Of a stretch of DNA of 64,000 nucleotides, positions 46,201-54,894 are shown piece by piece. The notes below the pieces were generated by a model. That model had not been told where the DNA came from. It worked only from the letters and a program-made list of their open reading frames with translations, and searched no databases. A program made the position numbers and the translations under genes. Origin of the DNA: Scolanthus callimorphus. Taxonomy: Eukaryota; Cnidaria; Anthozoa; Actiniaria; Edwardsiidae. The stretch covers positions 17,632,675-17,696,674 of the forward strand of contig CM066916.1 in the NCBI GenBank assembly GCA_033964015.1. The letters run 5' to 3'. Each line of letters begins with the position of its first letter. Positions within the stretch are counted from its first letter, which is position 1.

Positions 46201-46804
46201 ATGATAGACCACAGTTTATTAGACTAGAAGAAAACAAGCTGGCAGACCTTTTCTCTGGAATGGAAGGCCATCGGAAATCGGCTCAAGATAGTAATGAATT
46301 ATCGAATACCCGTGAAAGGCGGGATAGTGGAAGCGTTTTCTGGAGCTGGATGAAAATTCAATTGCTCATACAGCTTACTGGTAAATATGTTTCAATGCAT
46401 AATCAGCGATGTTTAACGTGTTCAATGTTTGTTGTTTTCTAAATCACTGAAAACGCACCTTCGGGAAATGTTGAATCATGTTGAGTACTGTGTTGAACCA
46501 TTACCAATGATGTTCATTCACTCAAAGTTAGTGTAAAAGATACGTAAATCAAGGTTTCGTGTAAAATGGTTCAAATCTTCACAAGGAACATTCCCGAGAA
46601 AGACGATCATTCTTTATGATTCGTATAGCGTACATATTCATATTTAGACCGGTCAATCACACACGACAGCATAGAATCTCCTTGGAAGACAATTAGTTTG
46701 GAATGATAAATAATTTCTACACCTTAAAAATGAGTTCTCATACCTTCAGAGGCTTTGAGAATTGGCAACACCAGTAGAATAAACGATACAAGATCCAGTG
46801 ATAG
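27623..46804 (-). CDS. CUB-TSP1-mucin-like single-pass receptor (whole gene)
   Basis: Nine exons in coding order: 46804-46744, 45496-45339, 45108-44922, 42988-42650, 41871-41683, 39167-38982, 38629-36689, 34733-31621 and 28257-27623. Every junction has GT/AG and matching phase, and all module borders are phase 1. Predicted product about 2,270 residues: signal peptide, CUB1, CUB2, 13 TSP1 repeats, Ser/Thr-rich repetitive stalk of ~1,040 residues, one transmembrane helix, ~190-residue tail. CUB and TSP1 modules act in extracellular adhesion, matrix and complement-like proteins; in corals similar combinations occur among surface and skeletal-matrix proteins. The start exon is not settled, and the stalk exon is one base out of frame. 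I infer a plasma-membrane adhesion or recognition receptor; ligand unknown. The donor at 36688 (GTTTGT) is the weakest junction. Confidence 0.75.
28274..29267. repeat. Tandem duplication of ~347 bp; copy 1 carries a MITE
   Basis: ATTGTACAAAAATGTTAGTA starts at 28274 and its relative at 28921. Both copies then run through GCGCTGCATGAATTTTGG, GATCGGCATACTGCTTATCT and GGTGTAGAGGTTATTGTG. Copy 2 ends near 29267. It lies in the receptor's last intron, just upstream of the acceptor. Confidence 0.85.
28361..28657. mobile_element. 297-bp MITE with 15-bp TIRs and GATAC target duplication
   Basis: The ends CAGGGGCGTAGCCAG and CTGGCTACGCCCCTG are perfect inverted repeats. GATAC flanks it on both sides (28356-28360 and 28658-28662). 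The tandem neighbour copy shows the empty site with a single GATAC at 29003-29007. The TIR resembles hAT-type ends. The interior has further G/C-rich inverted runs. Confidence 0.9.
29600..31370 (+). pseudogene. LINE reverse-transcriptase fragment (antisense in receptor intron)
   Basis: Three broken frames: 29609-30040, 30063-30563 and 30795-31247. The first holds QGVGQGRIIAPFMYKVYIN and the catalytic CYADDLTLLS, then KYSQKWRYQFN, the usual order in non-LTR retrotransposon polymerases. The second continues the thumb and connection-like region. The third has LPRDQRLCPLSSWDVETVTH...CP, the C-terminal CxxC-like...H...C zinc region. The 5' part (endonuclease, ORF1) is missing, so the copy is 5'-truncated. 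It ends near 31360 in AATAAAGAGGATTATTATTGG-type sequence. Stops and frameshifts make it inactive. Confidence 0.8.
31621..34733 (-). CDS. Receptor stalk exon: Ser/Thr-rich degenerate repeats, with a one-base frame break
   Basis: A single 3,113-base exon (acceptor TTTTCAAAAG before 34733, donor GTGAGA after 31621). It encodes a Ser/Thr-rich, Cys-free region with about 13 degenerate repeats of roughly 50-65 residues centred on S-S-V-L-L-S-x-G-S-I-x-Y-W/S-x-x-Y, for example SSVLLSPGSIIYWQNYGG, SSVLLASGSIRYSQYDGG and SSELLSSGSVIYWPSY. Linkers often read SGIP..S...SSLK...DS. The composition predicts an extended, heavily O-glycosylated stalk. The open frame runs from 34733 to about 33143 and resumes one base out of register downstream. 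The exon length (3n+2) against phase-1 borders fits loss of one base at a T5 tract (33143-33147, + strand). Confidence 0.75.
33143..33147 (-). other. Frame break in the stalk exon
   Basis: Repeat-like protein sequence ends in YSHYDGGKK and continues in the next frame as TPTSAMLHSNGG. The homopolymer of five A (minus strand) is the likely site. Either a sequencing/assembly error or a real null allele. Confidence 0.6.
34734..36688 (-). other. Receptor intron without recognised elements
   Basis: AT-rich. A short G-run near 35625 is the only notable tract. I find no exon, mobile-element coding or clear inverted repeat. Confidence 0.5.
36689..38629 (-). CDS. Receptor exon with eleven TSP1 repeats
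   Basis: 1,941 bases (647 codons), acceptor TTTTCTAG before 38629, phase 1 at both ends. Eleven thrombospondin type 1 repeats of 56-60 residues follow one another, each starting (V/I)DGGY-x-x-WSxWS and carrying C-S-V-x-C-G-x-G, R-x-R-x-C and a C-x-x-x-x-C end; a typical unit contains GGYTEWSHWSGCSLTCGSG. Repeats 1 (SVTNGTGFKAR) and 4 (SGDDGQGYRNR) have lost the second Cys. WxxW tryptophans are candidate C-mannosylation sites, and many N-x-S/T sequons (NCS, NCT, NWS) are present. Having all eleven in one exon implies unequal crossing-over or exonisation of an array after loss of introns. Confidence 0.9.
38982..39167 (-). CDS. Receptor exon: TSP1 repeat (second from the N-terminus)
   Basis: 186 bases, phase 1-1, acceptor CCATTTTAG, donor GTAACA. 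It encodes one complete module beginning PVDGGYTPWSNWSACS with ECGNGFRYRTRNC and a final C-V-I-T-C-P. It joins in phase to the eleven-repeat exon. Confidence 0.9.
39168..41682 (-). other. Receptor intron with two stacked hairpins
   Basis: Mostly AT-rich. 40603-40719 is an inverted pair (GAATATTACATGGCCGC...GGAGATACG with CGTATCTCC...GCGGTCATGTAATGTTC). 40724-40909 is a second one (TTATATAAACATCAATGAAATACCA with GGTATTTCATTGGTGTTTATATAA). Both look like MITE remnants. No exon is recognised. Confidence 0.55.
41683..41871 (-). CDS. Receptor exon: first TSP1 repeat
   Basis: 189 bases, phase 1-1, acceptor TGCTGTCTCAG, strong donor GTAAGT. It reads AMWSNWSPWTPCSVSCRHG with NRSRSRAC and a longer, divergent second half ending SCLISNC. 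It is the most divergent of the thirteen repeats. Confidence 0.85.
42410..42597. mobile_element. ~190-bp MITE in receptor intron
   Basis: Arms 42410-42451 and 42552-42589 are inverted (TCCCATATTTTTGAGGCGGG / CCCGCCCCAAAAATATGGGA, then GTGCTCGTCG). Between them TACCTTTTAGGG-type words recur. Confidence 0.75.
42650..42988 (-). CDS. Receptor exon: CUB2 domain (calcium-binding type)
   Basis: 339 bases, phase 1-1, acceptor TTATTTCCAG, donor GTAAGT. A full CUB domain of about 110 residues: C at the start (VCNVHLGTSNGTISSPNYP), KCHWVI, LHVEGGSCTFDYVEV, TYCG, and VVFVSDTDKEFSGFSASY. The Glu before the second Cys pair, the Asp of FDYVEV and the Asp of VSDTD match the acidic set that binds Ca2+ in cbCUB domains. 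Confidence 0.9.
43477..44730. mobile_element. MITE carrying a 1.16-kb internal minisatellite
   Basis: Perfect ~43-bp inverted ends, 43480-43522 (GGCTGATTGCATTTTTATTC ... GTTGAGGACC) and 44686-44728, enclose a minisatellite at 43523-44685. Its monomers are roughly 30-45 bases built on GGAAATTCCAGGGGAGGGGG followed by TATTGAGGATGCAC-type or GTCATTACCAAGGCT-type tails. The array gives long spurious open frames on both strands. It lies in the intron between CUB1 and CUB2. Confidence 0.9.
44922..45108 (-). CDS. Receptor exon: second half of CUB1
   Basis: 187 bases, acceptor TACATCCACAG (phase 0), donor GTACAT (phase 1). It encodes GTSCRDYIEIRQG, YCNGSDIP and SLYLRFVSGQN...GFILQHS. Unlike CUB2 it lacks the acidic residues at the Glu and last Asp positions, so Ca2+ binding is unlikely. 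The tandem duplication boundary (45091) falls inside this exon. Confidence 0.85.
45339..45496 (-). CDS. Receptor exon: first half of CUB1
   Basis: 158 bases, acceptor TTATTTTTGTAG (phase 1), donor GTAAGT (phase 0). It encodes ICSTVTSISTWSGVISSPSF, then AYPDHLNCTWVLAVSPGNRI and LQLG. The sum with 44922-45108 is 345 bases, a normal CUB domain. An identical exon exists at 57875-58032. Confidence 0.85.
45497..46743 (-). other. Receptor intron, nothing recognised
   Basis: Unremarkable AT-rich sequence; a 60-codon open frame at 46260-46442 has no supporting features. It is duplicated at 58033-59279. Confidence 0.5.
46744..46804 (-). CDS. Receptor exon: signal-peptide core
   Basis: 61 bases, acceptor CTTTATTTCAG, donor GTATGA, phase 0 to 1. 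It encodes LSLDLVSFILLVLPILKASE, a hydrophobic core with a small-residue cleavage-like end, directly followed in phase by the CUB1 exon. No ATG is in this exon. Two phase-compatible start exons are 48634-48593 (MHKLRLLDVFFFLG, donor GTAAGT) and 50196-50128 (MVFVEHKKPC...LSFN, donor GTAAGT). The first makes the better signal peptide but lies in the segment absent from copy B. Confidence 0.55.
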
Positions 46805-46854
46805 CTGAAATAAAGACGAGACTATTTTACTATAAAGACACTGAAATATTGGGT

Positions 46855-46990
46855 AGCGTAGGTGGCCGAGTGTCTAAGCGGCAGTCTACCTTTCGCCTCT
46901 GTGCCCGGGAATTTATTCCCGGCTTTGTCTGCTGGGAGTTTCCTCTGCTCCTTGGGCCGAGTTTCGGACTTTGTGGTTCATTGCAGGTAA
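46855..46990 (+). ncRNA. tRNA-derived (SINE-like or pseudo-tRNA) sequence
   Basis: GGTGGCCGAGTGTCTAAGCGG at 46861-46881 matches a type II tRNA (Leu/Ser-like) D-arm/A-box. Downstream, CCGGGAATTTATTCCCGG (46906-46923) resembles a T-arm with a degraded B-box loop. There is no intact acceptor stem, so this is a tRNA pseudogene or SINE head. The same sequence is at 59391-59526 in the duplicate. Confidence 0.45.
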
Positions 46991-47064
46991 ACGTAATTGC
47001 TCATTCAGAGGTTTCGCGTTTTCAGTATTTCCGGAGAGCGCTAGTGGCATCTGCTTATAGTCCC

Positions 47065-47619
47065 GTCAATTTAGCCCGAAAAAAAAACCGAACCTGGAAA
47101 AAATTGCAACATGGGAAATTTTAGGTACTAATTGTCAAAAACATATGTAGGAATAACATATCCAAGTTTTGTAAAAATCCGACCGGCGACGTCAAAGGCG
47201 CCTTTTCTTTTCGGCGGCACTTGGACAATGAAACACAGAAACTGAACATCTACGCGGAAAATACAAGGATCAATACGGGATTCTTCAAAACTCAGGACTA
47301 TTTGGCTATAAACAAACACAAAATTCACATCTATGTATGCAATCACATTTTGCAAACTTTCTCGATATCGCCTTCAATATCACACCGAGTTACGACTATA
47401 CAGTCTATAGCCCTCCCTTCGAATTATTCGCTTTCGTTGTCCAAGTGCCACCGAAAACAACAGGCTTTCCTTCGTGCAGACGGAAAACTCCAACTGTAAC
47501 CAACTTCCCCCGAACGGATTTTCACAAAATTTGGACACGTATTTCTCACATATTTTCCTGCGAATTTGCTGTATAAAAATCCCATGTTGCAATTTTTCCA
47601 GGTTAAAAGCTAAATTGAC
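47065..47619. mobile_element. 555-bp foldback element
   Basis: GTCAATTTAGC...AACCTGGAAAAAATTGCAAC with CCATGTTGCAATTTTTCCAGG...GCTAAATTGAC at the ends, and inner pairs such as GGCGGCACTTGGACAATGAAA (about 47212) with TTTCGTTGTCCAAGTGCCACC (about 47433). Duplicated at about 59601-60157. Confidence 0.7.
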
Positions 47620-48010
47620 CAGACTATTACGCATGATAGCGTTCAGTCGGATGCGAAAATAAACCGGGGACCTGTAATATACAATACACCTAACCTATGG
47701 AGGACGCTGAAGTGACCATTCCCAGTGACAATAATTACACTTAGTTTACAGTTGACGCGGTTTCCATTGTTATTCGTAGGGAATTAACTCGGATAATGGC
47801 TCTCAACAAACTAAAAGTCGGGGAGGGATTTGAATTCTCCAGGGAAAGGTTGGGGTTGATCAATAGAATTGAATTGAATTTCTAGGTAAATATATTGCTC
47901 ATTATGGATTAATAGGTAAGTATATGGCTCATTATGGATTAATAGGTAAATATCTAGTTATTTACCTATGAATCCATAATAAGCCATATACTTACCTGTA
48001 AATCAATAGT

Positions 48011-48160
48011 GTGTGGTTCCAGAAAATATCCCCCCCCCCCGGAAGAGTGTTGAAAAGTGACCCCCCACCTCTCTGGAATTGCCGAAGAAAAATACAGTAT
48101 TTGTATGGAAAATATATCCTTTCCTATTATCCTTCCTATGGATAATTTCTGGAACCACAC
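48011..48160. mobile_element. 150-bp MITE
   Basis: GTGTGGTTCCAGAAAATATCC (48011-48031) and its inverted partner (48140-48160, one mismatch) bound an interior with C11 and CCCCCCACC tracts. Confidence 0.75.
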
Positions 48161-51100
48161 AATAAGCCATTTTTACCAAGACTTCAAGGGGCACTGTCAC
48201 GTTTGTTTCATCAAAATATTTTAAAATAAGACAAGTGTTCTACAGAAACAACTCCGAACCTATATTCTGTTTCAAATTAGTCTTAAAAAGAAAAGAAACT
48301 TGTTCAGCCTGTTCGAAAATCAAAAATGCCAATTAGCAATCCAATTCCATCCGCTCGATTATACACGAAAATACTCCAAATTTGTATTGATCTAGCAGCT
48401 GAAAGGTTAGGTATAAAACGTAGACCATTATTTTGTTGATTTGTAGGGAGTTTGACTGCATTTAAGCTACTTAAAATGACCCCAAGTTAGACCAAATCCA
48501 TGATAGACCCGATGACAGTTGCCCCTTTCACAATGACTAATTCAATTATCAACCCAAACATTTAACTAGTGAATTCAAATCCATACACTTACCCCGAGAA
48601 AAAAAAAAACATCCAATAATCTCAGTTTATGCATCTATGCTGACTGTCTGTCTATAACCAATATTTGCTTCTGATTAACCTTTATGCGAATCCCGTTGAA
48701 CGCCACAAAACACGATTTCCGAGAACGCCTTCACTTGAACCATATTGAGAAGCGTTTGTCCAGTCTACTTGCTTGGTCTCATTGCCCATAGAGTGTGTTT
48801 AAGACGTAAACCTGAAAATACAGATAAAATCATGCCCAAGTTAATTGCATATCTAATCGTAGAGAGCAACCAACGAGCGCAAAATACCTGAAACTTGCCT
48901 TCAGTTTCTCCATCTTGAATCAGTTCCATCCGTTTTGCTAGACAGAACGTTATGCAAATTGAGCTGTAGAAGCTGTAAGCTGTCAGGGCGTGGTACAAAT
49001 GAAAATAACCAGTAAGGACGTAGTTGCTTTTGTCTCTATTATTTTCGTTCTACAAAGGAGTTCTTTTGTCTCTAGTCTATTATCCTCGTTCTTTGTGTTG
49101 AGGTAGGGTATTGTTGTATTATCCAACCAGAGAGGAGCTTTACGCAGCTACGTACCGACCAAAATAACAGCGCTTTAATGAGTTGCGCTTTTACAAAAGG
49201 CCGCTTGATTGATTGGACTGGTTGTTGTACGAAAACAAAAGACGTAATTCGTGTTTGGAAACCTTTGTCAATCATAGTTGAATAAAAGTTGTCATTCATT
49301 TTCTTCAGCATCACAACTTTATTGTGCATGGTAAAAATTAATTGCAATGAGTTTCTCTGGGGAACCCACTTCTATGAAAGCAGCTAAATAACTAACAATA
49401 GTTCCTATTGGAATCCGCTATCTTTTTCAATTGTAAACTGTACTCCTTTTCAAAACTGTTAAATTCAATGAGAAGAATGCATTTCATTTGTCCCTGTTTT
49501 CTGAAAACCTTGTCAACTGTAAACTAAGTCCGTTAATTACCTCGATTCTCGGCAATAACCCCAATACATCCCTCGGGCCTACGGCCCTTGGGATGTATTG
49601 GGGTTATTGCCTCGAATCTCGGTAATTAACTCTAACATAGCACTCGCACTCAGGACAGTACTGCATGTATGGGAATATTTGCGGTATACAAGTGCCGTAC
49701 ATTTTACTTCGGACAGGCTTGGTACAATGCATATAGAAGGGTCTAATCTACGATTTCGTTCACTGTGCACTCTGGCGTTCGTCTACAATCGTTGAAATAT
49801 GTATCGTTATTTTGCTAAATCAAAATGCAATGCAATGTAATAACTTGATTCATCAATGAAACTGACGTTAAGTTCGGTAAACTGGGTCGGATTTACATAA
49901 ATCTTCATGTTGTGCGTGTTTCGTCTCCTCCGTGTTATCCGCCAAATAGAATAACTAATGGCTTGTAGTCGCGTTTGAGGAGAGACCTAACAACGACAAC
50001 AAACTTTCCAAACGTTTCCAGCGTTAAATATATATTGGCTTCTGAAATTTTGAGGTGATAAAAGTTTAAATTTATATGTTACTTTTGTATGGGGTCTTTT
50101 CCCCGAAGTTGTTATGAAAACACTTACATTAAAACTTAGCGTAGCGTTCGTTGGGCAAACTACTGCACAAGGCTTTTTGTGTTCTACAAACACCAAAGGA
50201 TTGGTTCACGATTAAACCAAATGCTGCGTCAGCAAAAACATAGTTATTAACTGCCACGAAATCTCTTTAGCGCAGTGAGGGACCCGTTTTCGTGATAAAA
50301 CGACATTTTCTGTACGCTGAGATCACGCAGCGTACTTTTTTCTTCCTTTCTATGGTCGGCGGTGTCTATTTTAAAAGCAAAAAAACTGCGATAGCTTATG
50401 AAAGTAATACTGCTTTACAAAACGTCGATAACATCACAGGAGACATGCCAAGTTTTTGTGTGTAATTTATGAGTGTGGGCAAAATCTGCAGAAAATGACA
50501 AACACATCAAATGTCTAGGTTATAAGTTCGAAGCCTAATGGTTTAAGTTTCTTTTTTAATCAACCTCTATTTCATTCCCAGACCACATTTTCAAACCCTT
50601 TTTATTGTTTTGTCACATTTAGAAATAAAACAGTTTTAAATCAAGCGAAATACAACTAAAGTTTTGTATTATTCTATTGCTCCTGTTCTTTGATATTTTT
50701 TCCTGTTTTTCCTAAATAACAGGAACATCTCTGCCATGTTCATTGCCAGCAGTGATCCGTGCTCGTCTTATGAGTCTGTTACAGAAAGCTCAGCAAGGGA
50801 GGCATGTACTTCAAATGGTGCAACGAAAAAGAGTCCGCACATTGGAAAAGCGAGTTTCTCACACTTTTTCTCACACCGGGTTTGCATCATTGCTCAGTTA
50901 GTATTATCTTCCTACCTCGTGTATATGGCGCCTGGGGATCATGAAGGCGAGTTACAAGCCCCACGTCCACGCGTCGTTACATACCATCATATCGATATCT
51001 GTTGAGGACAGATGTATAATTATGTGTGATTATACCGGTTCATATACAGATAAAGATTTACCCAACTTGTACATAATGAGTATCGAAAAGTACACGACCG

Positions 51101-52766
51101 ACTATAAATAATAGTTGAAAATCGCACGAATTTATGACCAACCAGCCCCAAAGGAGCTTGTCTATTCTTCAATGTGGATGTCTTAGCAGTGAAAAGGCGA
51201 GTGGAAGACCAGACTTCAGAATCTCCCATCTCCTTGTTTTGCCCCATTTGCTCCTGATCTCCCTGATAACAAGAACTACAAAGCTTAACAAACAACATTA
51301 AGAAGATATTTTTCCCTTATCCCTTTTGTACCCGCTCTCTCTTATCCCTAAAGTTTCTCCCCTCTCCCAGAGTATTCCTAAACAGTTTCTCCCTCCCAAA
51401 TCCGTTCCCTCTACTTGTCTTGAACAGTATAACATTCGCGTTTATTTATATCCTGATTTGTACTACTAGATGACAAATGTAATTATGTTTTAAGTGTGAA
51501 TTTGAGGTTTTGACATATCAAACGTGGGACTTTGTTTCAATGAATGCCAGTAGCTTTCTTCGTTGAACCGTTTTACATCCTGTTTGCGTTCATTGAGAAG
51601 TAGCAAAAAAGACATCAAACTTTGTTGTCTATTCGTCAAACCCTTTTCGGCTGTGGAAAATATTTATAAGAAAGAACTGGCAGGTTTAATACACCCAGTG
51701 CCTCTCTGCCCTGACTAGTCACGTCCTTTAAAAAACTCGCCAAACGGTCGTCCCAGTTGAAAGGTTGACAAAGCAAACTAATGTACGATCACACCTTGTT
51801 GTTGGGCGGCAAGAATTACAAGATAGAAATGAGAAAATGACATGTGCTTACCTCGATCCATGAAATGAAAGAAATGGCTCCGTACGTGTTGAACGCTTAT
51901 CTTATCTCCTTTGCGCTGTTTATAATAAATCCCGAGAATGATCCCTGTGATTTTCGTTGAAAATAAGTACGCACACTAGAACTCGGCGGGAGAAAATCAA
52001 CAAATTAATAATTCACTAAAGGATTAGTAAACATGGAACTATTTATAGGCATTCATACCATTTTAAAAACATACCGATATATTTTATTGTCAGATGCACA
52101 CTGCACCTCATTTTCTGAACAGATGGTCCGTGACATGGGAAACAACAAGATGTTTTGTAGCAGAAGGAAATTACGATAAATATCAGAGAAGAGCGAGGAA
52201 ACTGTACTGTACTGTATATCTTCCTCTAGACCCTTTCCGGGTTATTGGTTCCAGCCAAAACAAGTGGCTTATTTCCACGCTTCAATTTATCAGGCCGATG
52301 TCTTGAAAGCTTCATCCGGTGTCGCATAACTCTAAAAATCTGTGATAGCGCAACACATTTTTCTTGTCGGGCCTGACTTTCCTTTAGACAAATAGGCCAT
52401 GGTTCAAGAAATGATCGGCCCGAAATCGCATTGCGTAATCGCATCAGCCAAGACATTAAGTACAGAACACAATGAACAATATTTTATTTTTGTAAAATGC
52501 TTTGACTTGTGAAAGACATGCACGGAACACGAACATGATTATTTAAAAAAAATGTAAAATAAAAAGCGTGAACGATTGATCGGTTCGACTTGGTTTTAAT
52601 AACGAACTCTGTTTGACGCGGCATGTACAAATTACACTTTGGCCAAGACAACATGAAATTTATCAACAAATTTTGATTGGTAGATCAACTGTGTATACAA
52701 AAAAAAGCAATATTTCATGACGGAATTAACATAATTTCCAAAACAACCAAACGAGGTAAATAGGTA
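48161..52766. other. Mostly unannotated DNA upstream of the receptor
   Basis: Apart from the elements listed separately and two candidate start exons, I see no supported gene. The 89-codon frame at 50736-51005 (and its duplicate at 61378-61647) lacks any family signature. The receptor promoter may be here, but no promoter element can be called. Confidence 0.35.
49532..49630. repeat. ~99-bp near-perfect palindrome
   Basis: TTAATTACCTCGATTCTCGG, CAATAACCCCAATACATCCC and the complementary right half meet around GGGCCTACGGCCC near 49581. One or two mismatches in ~45-base arms. It would extrude as a cruciform or transcribe as a hairpin. It is absent from copy B. Confidence 0.85.
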
Positions 52767-53049
52767 ATGCACCTGTCACTGGAAATCCCCACCCGTATGG
52801 GGCATTCGCTTTATAGCAAAACAAAACTGTGATAATGCCCCACATATAAGGGTAATTTTTTCTTTCCATAGTGAACAAGTCCCCCTCCCTCTTGCTCCAA
52901 AATGACTAATTCCCCACCCCCACGGACAAAAGCAAAGCACCACCCCACTAGGCAAAACAATATGCCAAAGCCCCAATTAATCTCCACCAACGCCCGATAC
53001 TTTCCCGAGAGGAGGGAGGGGGGAGGGGAGGTTCCAGTGACAGGTGCAT
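52767..53049. mobile_element. ~283-bp MITE with 18-bp TIRs
   Basis: ATGCACCTGTCACTGGAA at 52767 and TTCCAGTGACAGGTGCAT at about 53032. The interior is rich in CCCCAC and GGGAGG tracts. The duplicate copy is at 63408-63690. Confidence 0.75.
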
Positions 53050-53561
53050 AATTTAATCTATATTTGCTCTATTTTAGGTGGGGGCGGAAGAACAGACAGT
53101 CTGGAAACAAATTTGACGTTAAAAAACACAGAAATACGTAGACGGGGATGTATTTCCCCTGGAGTTAAAATATTTTAACACACCTAAATCAGCAACAGTT
53201 CGAGAAAGGGACAACACAGGGCAGGCTGTTCAGAGTATAGATCAGACTATACTTTAGTATTGCCCCGAGTACCAGGCTATGCCTTTAATATCTATATTTA
53301 ATATCCATATTTAACCACGCTAACAATGACTTACAAGCAGTTTAAAGCCGTAAATATGCTATACTTAGATAAAGGTATTCAAAAATGTGCTACGCTATTA
53401 CATGAATCATGATAACGCAAAAAGAAAAAATTAGAGCTACGTCAGGGAGGCCAGGAAAACCCACACCAAAAAACCTCATGGGAAAAAGATGTGGGAAACC
53501 TGAGTGGGGCCAAGACGTAGACTCGTCCCCCCACAGGACAAAAAGTTGCTCTAAGAAATAA

Positions 53562-54505
53562 CTACAGGCCCATGTTACTAGTTACCGAGAACATTTCGTG
53601 TTCAGAAACCTTGATATATCGCCTCTTAGTAAGGGGATTTTTCCAACCTGCATGTCTATCCTTTAACTCAGGATCAGCTTCTTTATACCCTTTATTTGAC
53701 GCGCCACCCGACTTAAGACTGTGTAAGCCATATAACTTAATATCCTCCACGAAGGGAGACAAAAACTTTTTGAACTCATCGTGCATGGTGGAATAGGAAA
53801 TCCCCAGCGACTGGTGGAAATTATACCCTTGTTTGTTTTTTACGATTCTGCGAATGATGGGCAAATTGGTTTCCTGCGGAGAGGGTAGCAAGCTTATCAG
53901 CCTTTCAGTGATAGAAACTGGACAAGTCTTACGATCAGATCTTGCAATATATGAACGATGGCCTTCACGAAATTGATCGTTCTTGCGTTCAGTAATGAAA
54001 ATTCCCAAGCCATCAGAAGAAAAAGTAAGATCTTTTACTTTGATATTAAGCAGTTCAGAAACTCGAAACAACCCTGCGTAGCCAATCAATAACACAAAAA
54101 GAAATCGAATCTCAGCTAAAGATGCTGAAGGCGTGTTATAATGTTCAGCAACTTTAACTATAGTATCATAAGATAAAGGCTCTTTAGGTTTAACTGGCCT
54201 AGCTAATTTCCTCTTAGCTCCTTCAGCAGCGGCTACTACAGTTGGATGACTAGTAGGCGATGTATTGCCAGCAAGCCTGTGCACCCAGTTAATGCTATAA
54301 AGTGCAGTATCAATTGCAGAACAACCATGCCCCAACTTTAAGGCGGATTCCGTCAAATGAAGCAAGTATAACCCAACGTGTAACGGTTGCGCTGGAATGA
54401 GACAAACTCCTTGCTTTGACAAGGCCCAGGAACGCCATCTCTGCCAACCATATGCATACTTTGACGACGTACGAGGTGCGGTGGAAGATCATGACCAGAT
54501 CGAGC
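53562..54505 (-). CDS. DIRS tyrosine recombinase
   Basis: About 310 residues, open from near 54505 without a clear ATG; SSKYAYGWQRWRSWALSKQG is the N-terminal core-binding helix region. Catalytic positions seen: Arg in YAGLFRVSELL, His then Lys in GLHSLKSGG (the second Arg is usual at the Lys), His in DRHAGWK, and the nucleophile Tyr in KRRYIKVS. It would catalyse integration of the circular cDNA. A stop lies just upstream in this frame while the adjacent frame is open, so an upstream intron or frameshift is possible. The Arg-to-Lys change may weaken activity. Confidence 0.8.
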
Positions 54506-54894
54506 AAAGAAGGCATTGCTTCGTACAAGGAAGAGTCGACTAGCTGCTGCGCAGATCCCCAAAAAGAGGAAGTAGAAATATCTATAAAAACAAAAAGAAA
54601 AGAAAAACAAAATAAATTGTGGTTTTCTAGGCTAACGTAAAACATATGCTGTACGTAAGTCACGGCAAAGCAATGGGTTAATGCCCTTGCTCTAAACATC
54701 CTCGACCAAATCGGGAGGGTACCATAGGCCAACATCCTTAATTACTCAACCTAAATGGGAGTTTATACACCTCGACCAAAGAGGGAGGGATAGGCTAATT
54801 GCCTTATACGCTCAGCTACATCAATGGGACAACATTAACGCTTAACTAATAAAACATGAAATTGTTAATACCACCAGTAGTTAATTACCGTGCG

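Larger units (their letters stand above)
47741..49636. mobile_element. 1.9-kb segment present in copy A, absent from copy B
   Basis: Copy B joins ATAATTACAC directly to ATAGCACTCG. In copy A the left edge coincides with CTTAGTTTACAGTTGAC (47740-47756), whose perfect 17-base inverted partner is at 49512-49528. A ~100-base palindrome then follows to the right edge. It contains a 150-bp MITE (48011-48160) but no transposase. Insertion in A or excision/deletion in B both fit. Confidence 0.8.
45091..53359. repeat. Tandem duplication, copy A (part present in both copies)
   Basis: Copy A of a 12,536-bp tandem unit (45091-57626). It aligns base for base with 57627-63999 apart from single-base differences, mostly in homopolymers (for example near 47243, 47600, 51153 and 53157), and the 1,896-bp segment 47741-49636 absent from copy B. 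Confidence 0.95.

Noticed and set aside
50736..51005. 89-codon frame, also at 61378-61647
   Set aside because: Two copies exist only because of the tandem duplication; no domain, no in-phase neighbours, ordinary length for chance.
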